NCBI GenBank assembly: GCA_963777855.1
Contig: CAVZRW010000005.1
Coordinates: 62,001-126,000, forward strand
DNA length: 64,000 nucleotides
Direction: 5' to 3'
DNA from: Prado023 sp963777855
GTDB lineage: Bacteria > Actinomycetota > Actinomycetes > S36-B12 > CAIYMF01
Part shown: positions 58,480-64,000 of the stretch, in pieces
How positions within the stretch are numbered: the stretch's first letter is position 1
How the letters are laid out: every line of letters begins with the position of its first letter
Notes under the pieces: model-generated
What the model saw: only the letters and a program-made list of their open reading frames with translations
What the model was told of the DNA's origin: nothing
The model's database searches: none
Position numbers and translations under genes: made by a program

Positions 58480-59650
58480 CGATCACTCCCGTCAGGTAGT
58501 CCGCGGCGTGGTGGGCCCGTGCGAGCAGCGACGCGAGGTCCTCGCCGTACGCGCTCACATGGCCGACCTTGCGCCCGGGTCGCACGTCCTTGCCGTAGAG
58601 GTGCACCTTCAGCCCTGGGTCGCGGGCCATCACGTGGCGGTAGGCGGCGTACATGTCCGGGTGCTCCCCGCCCAGGACGTTGACCATGACGGTGTGCGGC
58701 GCCCGCGCGGCCGGGGACCCCAGCGGCAGGTCCAGCACCGCGCGCAGGTGGTTCTCGAACTGGCTGGTCACCGCCCCGTCGATCGTCCAGTGCCCGCTGT
58801 TGTGCGGGCGCATCGCCAGCTCGTTGACCAGCACCCCTTCGGGGGTGTCGAACAGCTCGACGGCGAGCATCCCCACCACGTCCAGGGACTCGGCGATGCG
58901 CAGGGCCACCTGCTGGGCGGCCAGCGCGTGCTCGTCGGAGAGCCCGGGGCACGGGGCCACCACCTCCGTGCAGATCCCGTTGGTCTGCACGGTGCGCACC
59001 ACCGGGTAGACGGCGACCTGACCCGAGGGCGAGCGGGCCACCTGGGCGGCCAGCTCACGGGTGAACGTGACGAACTGCTCGGCCAGCCACTGCACGCCCT
59101 CGGCCACCGGGGAGGCCAGCACCTCGGCGGCGGCATCCGGGTCGTCGACCACCCACACCCCGCGGCCGTCGTAGCCCCCGCGCGAGACCTTGAGGACCAT
59201 GGGCCAGCCGTGCTCCTCGGCGAACGCCCGCACCCCCGCCATGTCGTCCACGACGGCCCAGGCCGGGCACGGGACACCGGCGGCGCTGATCGCTGCGCGC
59301 ATGTGCACCTTGTCCTGCGCGTGGGCCAGGGCGGCGGGTCCTGGGCGCACCGCGATGCCGGCGGCGACCAGGGAGTCGAGGATCGCCGGAGGCACGTGCT
59401 CGTGGTCGAAGGTGACCACGTCACATCCCTCGGCGAAGGCAGCCACCGCCCGCGGGTCGTCGTGGGCCCCCCAGCGCAGGTCACCGCCGCCGCGCGCCGC
59501 GGACTCGGTCGGGCCGCCGGCCAGCACGCGCAGGCCCACCCCGAGCGCGAGGGCGGCCTGCTGGGTCATCCGGGCCAGCTGGCCGCCACCGATCATCCCG
59601 ACGACCGGGAACCCGGGCGCGGTGGTGGGAGTCGGCGGGCTGAAGGGCAC
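58472..59650 (-). CDS. purK: N5-carboxyaminoimidazole ribonucleotide synthase
   Basis: ATP-grasp enzyme making N5-CAIR from AIR, ATP and bicarbonate, the step before PurE. The 392-residue product shows VVGMIGGGQLARMTQQAA, FDHEHVPPAIL, the ATP-grasp loop KVSRGGYDGRGVW, and the catalytic ELAMRPHNSGHWTIDGAVTSQFENH. The GTG start at 59650 has TAGTGT 6 nt upstream and no Shine-Dalgarno. Divergent from the polysaccharide exporter permease across about 70 bp. Confidence 0.96.
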   Translation of the reverse strand: MPFSPPTPTTAPGFPVVGMIGGGQLARMTQQAALALGVGLRVLAGGPTESAARGGGDLRWGAHDDPRAVAAFAEGCDVVTFDHEHVPPAILDSLVAAGIAVRPGPAALAHAQDKVHMRAAISAAGVPCPAWAVVDDMAGVRAFAEEHGWPMVLKVSRGGYDGRGVWVVDDPDAAAEVLASPVAEGVQWLAEQFVTFTRELAAQVARSPSGQVAVYPVVRTVQTNGICTEVVAPCPGLSDEHALAAQQVALRIAESLDVVGMLAVELFDTPEGVLVNELAMRPHNSGHWTIDGAVTSQFENHLRAVLDLPLGSPAARAPHTVMVNVLGGEHPDMYAAYRHVMARDPGLKVHLYGKDVRPGRKVGHVSAYGEDLASLLARAHHAADYLTGVIDE

Positions 59651-59656
59651 GGAGGA

Positions 59657-59662
59657 ACACTA
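59657..59662 (-). promoter_or_regulatory. Putative -10 box (TAGTGT) of a leaderless promoter for purK
   Basis: TAGTGT on the minus strand ends 6 nt before the purK GTG. A mirrored box for the divergent gene is only 18 bp away (59681-59686). Confidence 0.5.
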
Positions 59663-59680
59663 TCGGCCGCCGCCCGGCAC

Positions 59681-59686
59681 TATCGT
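59681..59686 (+). promoter_or_regulatory. Putative -10 box (TATCGT) for the exporter operon
   Basis: TATCGT ends 6 nt before an in-frame GTG (59693) and 36 nt before the ATG with Shine-Dalgarno (59723). A very similar CTATCGTG box precedes the CoA-transferase operon near 39905. Confidence 0.5.
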
Positions 59687-59722
59687 GTGCGCGTGGCGTC
59701 GCCGGGCGAAGCAGGAGCATCG

Positions 59723-60613
59723 ATGGCAGCAACCGCGCCGGACCCGATTCCGGCCCCCGAGGTGGACATGGGCGCGCTCGTGGCGCGCTGGGGGCTGACG
59801 TCCAGCTCCGCCCGGCAGCCGCTGAGCTCCTACCTGCGCGAGCTCTGGCGCCGGCGCGACTTCATCGTGGCCATGGCCACCGGCCGCAACACCGCCGCCT
59901 ACCAGGACACCGCCCTGGGCCGGATGTGGCAGGTGCTGGCCCCGATCCTCAACGCCATCGTCTACTACCTGGTCTTCGGCCTGCTGCTGAACACCAAGCG
60001 GGGCATCCCCAACTTCACCGCCTTCCTGATCATCGGGGTGTTCACGTTCACCTACACGCAGCGCTGCGTCACCGGGGGCACGAAGGCGATCGCCAACAAC
60101 CGCCAGCTCATCCGAGCCATCCACTTCCCGAGGGCGGTGCTGCCGCTCGCCGTGGTCATCCAGGAGGTCCAGCAGCAGCTGGTGTCGGTGGTGATCATGA
60201 TCGCTATCGTGCTCCTGACCGGCGAGCCGCTGACGTGGCACTGCCTGGCGATCATCCCGGTGCTGTTCATGCAGACGCTGTTCAACGCCGGGCTGTGCCT
60301 GATGGTCGCCCGCTGGACCGCGGCCAGCGGCGACGTGACCCAGCTCGTGCCGTTCGTCATGCAGACATGGAGGTACTTCTCCGGGGTCTTCTACAGCATC
60401 GCGGTGTTCACCCAGGGCAAGCCCGACTGGGTCCGCGAGGTGATGTACGCCAACCCCGCCACCACCTACATCGAGCTCATGCGCGACGCGATGATGACCA
60501 GCCACTCCGCGCCGGGCGTGCTGTGGCTCTACGCGCTGGCGTGGGGCGTCGGGATGCTGCTGGTGGGGTTCTGGGTCTTCTACCGGGCTGAGGAGTCCTA
60601 TGCCCGCGGATGA
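59723..60613 (+). CDS. ABC-2 type polysaccharide/teichoic acid export permease (Wzm/TagG type)
   Basis: Membrane half of an exporter moving lipid-linked surface polymer across the membrane. The 296-residue product has an N-terminal amphipathic stretch, then six TM helices with ALGRMWQVLAPILNAIVYYLVFGLLL, the family-typical NRQLIRAIHFPRAVLPLA, and MYANPATTYIELMRDAM. The ATG at 59723 has AGGAG at ideal spacing; GTG 59693 would add ten residues and fit a leaderless transcript. Overlaps the ATPase gene by 14 bp. Confidence 0.93.
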   Translation: MAATAPDPIPAPEVDMGALVARWGLTSSSARQPLSSYLRELWRRRDFIVAMATGRNTAAYQDTALGRMWQVLAPILNAIVYYLVFGLLLNTKRGIPNFTAFLIIGVFTFTYTQRCVTGGTKAIANNRQLIRAIHFPRAVLPLAVVIQEVQQQLVSVVIMIAIVLLTGEPLTWHCLAIIPVLFMQTLFNAGLCLMVARWTAASGDVTQLVPFVMQTWRYFSGVFYSIAVFTQGKPDWVREVMYANPATTYIELMRDAMMTSHSAPGVLWLYALAWGVGMLLVGFWVFYRAEESYARG

Positions 60614-61754
60614 CCGGACGCCCGCCGCTGCGCAGAGCGTCGCACCGCCCGCCCCCCAGGCTGCCGGGCCACCCGCTGCCGGGAGCAGTGCAGCCGCGCC
60701 CGGCGGCGGCGACCTGCCGGGCGGGACGGCCCCCCAAGCCGACGACGGCGGACCCGCGGCGACCATCGTGTGCCACGACCTGCACGTGGTGTACCGGGTC
60801 ACCGTGCAGGGCGGCGCGGGATCGGCGGCAGCCTCGATGCGCAAGCTGCTCTCGGGCAAGGGCCGGGGCACCGTGTACCGCGAGGTGCACGCCGTGCGCG
60901 GTGTGTCGTTCGTGGCCCATGAGGGCGAGGCGATCGCCCTCATCGGCCGCAACGGCTCCGGGAAGTCCACCCTGCTGCGGGCCATCGCCGGGCTGCTGCC
61001 AGCCGAGTCCGGCGCGGTCTACACCTCGGGCCGGCCCTCCCTGCTGGGGGTGAACGCGGCCCTGATGAGGGACCTCTCGGGGGAGCGCAACGTCCTGCTC
61101 GGCTGCATGGCGATGGGCATGACCCGGGAGGAGGCCCTGGCCCGGCGCGACTGGATCGTGGAGTTCGCCGACCTCGGGGAGTTCATCAGCATGCCGATGA
61201 CCGCCTACTCCTCGGGCATGGCCGCGCGCCTGCGCTTCGCGATCGCGGCGTCGATGAGCCACGAGATCCTGATGATCGACGAGGCCCTGGCCACCGGCGA
61301 CGCCGAGTTCCGCCGGCGCAGCGAGAGGCGGATCATGGAGCTGCGCGAGGAGGCCGGGACGGTGTTCCTCGTCTCGCACTCCTTGGGCGTGGTGCGGATG
61401 ACCTGCAACCGCGCGATCTGGCTCGAGAAGGGCGAGATCGTCATGGACGGGGAGGCCAACGAGGTGGTCGACGCCTACGAGAAGGTGTACGACCCCGAGC
61501 AGGAGGCCCAGGAGCGCAGGCGACTGCGCGCCAAGAAGCGCAAGCAGCGCCAGGCCGCGGAGGCCGCCGCGCTCGCCGTGGCCGAGGAGGCGCGCGCCCG
61601 CCGCGAGGCCGCCGAGCGCGCACAGACCGGGCAGGCCCCGCCCTCCCCGCAGGCCCCGCCCACCCCGGAGACCCCACCCACCCCGGAGACCCCACCCACC
61701 GCAGCGCCCACCCCGGACCCCAACCCCACCGCCGACACCGAGCGGCCCGCCTGA
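60600..61754 (+). CDS. ABC polysaccharide export ATPase (Wzt/TagH type)
   Basis: Cytosolic ATPase partner of the preceding permease. The 384-residue product has a disordered Ala/Pro N-terminus (about 55 residues), then Walker A GRNGSGKST (116-124), signature YSSGMAARLRF, Walker B EILMIDEALATGD and the H-loop LVSHS. The C-terminal tail is a charged coiled-coil (QEAQERRRLRAKKRKQRQ) and a Pro/Thr repeat (PPTPETPPTPET), without the carbohydrate-binding domain of some Wzt proteins. The ATG follows GAGGAG. Together with LCP, GT2 and CDP-alcohol genes it points to a wall glycopolymer. Confidence 0.93.
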   Translation: MPADDRTPAAAQSVAPPAPQAAGPPAAGSSAAAPGGGDLPGGTAPQADDGGPAATIVCHDLHVVYRVTVQGGAGSAAASMRKLLSGKGRGTVYREVHAVRGVSFVAHEGEAIALIGRNGSGKSTLLRAIAGLLPAESGAVYTSGRPSLLGVNAALMRDLSGERNVLLGCMAMGMTREEALARRDWIVEFADLGEFISMPMTAYSSGMAARLRFAIAASMSHEILMIDEALATGDAEFRRRSERRIMELREEAGTVFLVSHSLGVVRMTCNRAIWLEKGEIVMDGEANEVVDAYEKVYDPEQEAQERRRLRAKKRKQRQAAEAAALAVAEEARARREAAERAQTGQAPPSPQAPPTPETPPTPETPPTAAPTPDPNPTADTERPA

Positions 61755-61756
61755 CC

Positions 61757-62527
61757 GTGCTCGTCACCCGGTTCGCCCCCACCCCCAGCGGGTACCTGCA
61801 CCTGGGCAATGCCGTCAACGCCGTGCTGTGCGACTGGCTGGCCCGCAGCGCCGACGGTCGCCTGCTTCTGCGCATCGACGACTTCGACGCCGGACGGGTG
61901 CGCGAGGCCTACCTCGAGGACGTCTTCGCCACCCTGGACTGGCTGGGCATCCATCCCGAGGCCGGCCCCAGCGGACCGGCCGACTTCCACGCCCAGTGGA
62001 GCATGGCCACGCGGGCTGCGCAGTTCCGCTCCGCGATCGAGCACCTCCTCGCCGACCACCCGGATGCCGTGTTCGTCTGCCGCTGCTCACGCCGCGAGCT
62101 GGGCCCCGGCGGGCGCTGCCACGCCGGCTGCGCTGTTGCGGGACACCCGCTCGTCCCCAGCGCCTCGACGCTCCGGCTGGCCACCGACTCCGGCGACCAC
62201 GTGCTCTGGCGCCGCGACGACCTGCCCGGCTACGACCTGGGCTCGGTGCTCTGCGACGAGGACCTGGGCGTCACGGCCCTCGTGCGCGGCGAGGACCTGC
62301 GCGCGTCCACGGCCGTGCAGCGCCACCTCGCCACCCTCCTGCCCGCCCCCGGGGTCCTGCGCGCCGCGGTGCACCACCACGCCCTGATCACCGCGCTCGA
62401 CGGATCGAAGCTGAGCAAGAGCGCCGGAGCCCGATCCCACCCGCTGGAGCGCACCGCAGCCCAGCGTGCCCTCGTCCACGAATGGGCCGAGGTCCTCGGA
62501 GCCCCCCTGGGCATCACGCGGCCGTAG
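61757..62527 (+). CDS. gluQ: Glutamyl-Q tRNA(Asp) synthetase (GluRS paralogue without anticodon domain)
   Basis: In bacteria that have queuosine, GluQ-RS attaches glutamate to queuosine in tRNA(Asp). The 256-residue product is only the catalytic half of a class I synthetase: RFAPTPSGYLHLGN contains the HIGH-like HLGN (15-18), the zinc cluster CRCSRRELGPGGRCHAGC is complete, and KLSKS is near residue 216. The anticodon domain is absent, as expected. The GTG at 61757 is two bases after the ABC ATPase stop, so it may be transcribed with it, although no functional link is obvious. Confidence 0.88.
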   Translation: MLVTRFAPTPSGYLHLGNAVNAVLCDWLARSADGRLLLRIDDFDAGRVREAYLEDVFATLDWLGIHPEAGPSGPADFHAQWSMATRAAQFRSAIEHLLADHPDAVFVCRCSRRELGPGGRCHAGCAVAGHPLVPSASTLRLATDSGDHVLWRRDDLPGYDLGSVLCDEDLGVTALVRGEDLRASTAVQRHLATLLPAPGVLRAAVHHHALITALDGSKLSKSAGARSHPLERTAAQRALVHEWAEVLGAPLGITRP

Positions 62528-62579
62528 GGCGCGCCACTCAGCGACCCAGCGCGCGCCTCAGGCGGTGTCCGGCGCCTCC

Positions 62580-63040
62580 CAGGGTGCGACGAAGGGGAAC
62601 CGGCCCACCTACAACTCCCACGCCCTGTAAGCCCAGCTGCACCACATCGACGGCCTGGCCGAGCACTTCCTCTACCTCAACGACGACGTGCTCCTCGGTC
62701 GGCGGACCGGCGCCGAGCTGTGGTTCGCCGGCAACGGGCAGCCCCGGTTCCACAACACCGCCAGCCAGGTGTCCGGATCCGACCTGCCCGGCCTGCCGCC
62801 CCACGAGCGGGCAAGGAACCACACCCTCGCACTGGTCGAGCAGCTCACCGGCAGGACGCGCCGGCGCAACCTGCAACACGGCCCGCACCCCATGGCCCAG
62901 CAGGCCCTGCGTCGGGTCAGGCTGCGGATGCCCGACACCCTGTGCCTCAACGACGCCGAGGGACCCACCCCCGCGCCCGAGCGGGCGCGGATCATCGGTG
63001 AGTTCCTGGCCAGGACCTACCCGACACCCAGCGGTTCCGG
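62580..63040 (+). pseudogene. Remnant of a Stealth-family sugar-phosphate transferase
   Basis: In one frame the stretch reads RPTYNSHAL, a TAA at 62628 where a glutamate codon is usual, then LHHIDGLAEHFLYLNDDVLLGR, the strongly conserved Stealth CR2 block. RNHTLALVEQLTGR, LQHGPHPM and finally LCLNDAEG with FLARTYPTPS follow, matching the CR4 and C-terminal region. CR1 and the segment between CR3 and CR4 are missing. Stealth proteins make phosphodiester-linked surface polysaccharides. The fragment follows the polysaccharide exporter, so it is probably a decayed member of that locus. Confidence 0.65.
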
Positions 63041-63115
63041 CTCCCGGCCCCCGGCCGGGCGGGCAGCGGGTAGGCGCGGACCCGGGGACGGCCCGCGGGC
63101 CCGGACGACGCGGCC

Positions 63116-63859
63116 TCAGCCCGCCGGCAGCTCGATCGGCTGCTCCCCGCTGTGGCTGCTCCACAGCCGGGGTCGGTGGGCCTGGAACCAGTCCCCGCCC
63201 TCGGTGTGGATCAGCACGCCGGTGGTCACCGCGGCACGGACCTCGCGATCGGCTCCCCGGGGCATCCACGCCAGCAGCTCAGCCAGGTCCTCGTCGATCA
63301 CCCGGGCCGCGATCTCGGTGAGCTCGACGGGCTCGGGGATCTGGCCATAGGTGATCGCGGACAGCATCCGTTGGCGCAGCAGGGTCATCTCCGGGTCGAC
63401 CGGGTCGGGGCCGAGGTGCAGCTGGCTGGTGAGCAGCTCGTCGCGGAAGGCCATCAGCGCCCCGCACGTGCGACTCGTCGCCTGCTGGTGACCCCGGCGC
63501 ACGTAGCCGAACGACCCGGAGCGGTCCATCCCCACGTGCGCGGCCGACACCACGACGTAGCGCAGCGGTTCACCGGGGTCGAGCGGGGCGTGGCCGGCGG
63601 CCGCGGCGATCCCGGTGCGTCCGACCGTCAGCAGGCCGCCGAGGGAGTCCATGTGGAAGGCCGGCCCCCACGCGGCCTCCAACTCGGAGACGAACGGGAA
63701 GCACAGCTCGTCGCGGCAGACCCCGACCAGCAGCAGGCAGTGCCCCGAGGTGAATCCCAGCCCCTGGCAGGCCTGGCGCCAGGCCGCCACGAACGGGCCC
63801 GCGGGCACCGCCGCGGGGAAGCCCTCGTGGACCCGCTGGGCAACGCTGCGGTGCGCCAC
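63116..63859 (-). CDS. LCIB-family (theta-class) carbonic anhydrase homologue
   Basis: The 247-residue product matches the limiting-CO2-inducible LCIB/LCIC family known from green algae and some bacteria. The motif order is GVCRDELCFPF (zinc Cys48, Arg49, Asp50), LGGLLTVGRTGIAAAAGH, VVVSAAHVGMD (zinc His108), and TSRTCGALMAF (zinc Cys132). The helical LLRQRMLSAITYGQIPEPVELTEIA follows, ending with VIDEDLAELL. All three expected metal ligands and the Asp-Arg pair are present, so CO2 hydration activity is plausible. Cytosolic. The GTG at 63859 lies two bases after the stop of the upstream epimerase-like gene. Confidence 0.8.
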   Translation of the reverse strand: MAHRSVAQRVHEGFPAAVPAGPFVAAWRQACQGLGFTSGHCLLLVGVCRDELCFPFVSELEAAWGPAFHMDSLGGLLTVGRTGIAAAAGHAPLDPGEPLRYVVVSAAHVGMDRSGSFGYVRRGHQQATSRTCGALMAFRDELLTSQLHLGPDPVDPEMTLLRQRMLSAITYGQIPEPVELTEIAARVIDEDLAELLAWMPRGADREVRAAVTTGVLIHTEGGDWFQAHRPRLWSSHSGEQPIELPAG

Positions 63860-63861
63860 GG

Positions 63862-64000
63862 TCAGCTCGTGCGGTCCACCGAGATGGTGAACGCGGCCCG
63901 GAAGGACTTGCCGCGCGGCACGACCTCCATCGGCTCCTGGCCGGAGAACGGGTCGCTGGCCGCGGTCATCGGCTCGATGCAGATGTGGTCGCGGTGCGGG
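63862..64000 (-). CDS. Aldose 1-epimerase-like protein, C-terminal end only
   Basis: Only the last 46 codons are in the window. They read HICIEPMTAASDPFSG and end VPRGKSFRAAFTISVDRTS. The IEPMTA segment, with the glutamate that serves as catalytic base, and the VPRGKS/FRAAF ending are typical of galactose-mutarotase-like (GalM) proteins. The stop is 2 bp before the start of the LCIB-type gene, so the two are probably one transcript. Confidence 0.6.
   Translation of the reverse strand, partial: PHRDHICIEPMTAASDPFSGQEPMEVVPRGKSFRAAFTISVDRTS

Overview
The window is a GC-rich, gene-dense segment of an actinobacterial (Actinomycetes) chromosome. The assignment rests on actinobacterial marker neighbourhoods: mtrA-mtrB-lpqB-comF-hpf-secA; manB-DUF3499-DUF5719-membrane glycosyltransferase-whiB; a WhiB2-type regulator; the TIGR03089 family; and cell-wall-binding-repeat and LCP proteins. 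Order and family cannot be fixed from sequence alone. No rRNA, tRNA, CRISPR array, insertion sequence or phage gene was found; this is ordinary core chromosome with a few accessory patches.

Layout. 1-2.9 kb: 3' part of icd, a small secreted protein and an MFS exporter. 2.9-13.9 kb: a threonylcarbamoyl-AMP synthase, secA, an orphan LuxR-type response regulator, then hpf, comF, lpqB, mtrB and mtrA, all on the minus strand. 14-21.8 kb: a plus-strand membrane-protein/DUF4129/DUF4350/MoxR/DUF58 operon, followed by divergent SpoIIM-family and RDD membrane proteins. 22-27 kb: a small disordered repeat protein, ahcY, a cation efflux gene, Trm112 and manB. 26.8-32.3 kb: DUF3499, DUF5719, a large membrane glycosyltransferase and whiB. 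32.5-39.9 kb: a DNA glycosylase, a GDP-mannose-type nucleotidyltransferase, TIGR03089, a secreted amidase with cell-wall-binding repeats and an LCP ligase. 39.9-46.7 kb: a CoA-transferase pair, then a wall-glycopolymer region (NTP transferase, two GT2 enzymes, a truncated CDP-glycerol transferase, a CDP-alcohol phosphotransferase and a gene remnant). 47.1-51.4 kb: a compact three-gene unit of an unknown protein, a MoxR-like AAA ATPase and a VWA protein with a broken metallopeptidase motif. 51.4-64 kb: amylosucrase-like GH13, acyl-CoA dehydrogenase, UDP-glucose dehydrogenase, a phosphate transporter with its DUF47 partner, purE/purK, a polysaccharide-export ABC transporter, GluQ-RS, a Stealth-family remnant, an LCIB-type (theta class) carbonic anhydrase homologue and the end of an aldose-epimerase-like gene.

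Two window-wide patterns matter. First, many genes without a Shine-Dalgarno sequence carry a TANNNT box 6-8 nt before the start codon, which points to leaderless transcripts and fixes several GTG starts. Second, several conserved housekeeping genes (icd, moxR, DUF58, CDF, manB, amylosucrase, acyl-CoA dehydrogenase, UDP-glucose dehydrogenase and others) are broken by single-base indels while the protein on both sides stays well conserved. This looks more like consensus or assembly error than decay, although three wall-polymer fragments do look like real remnants.
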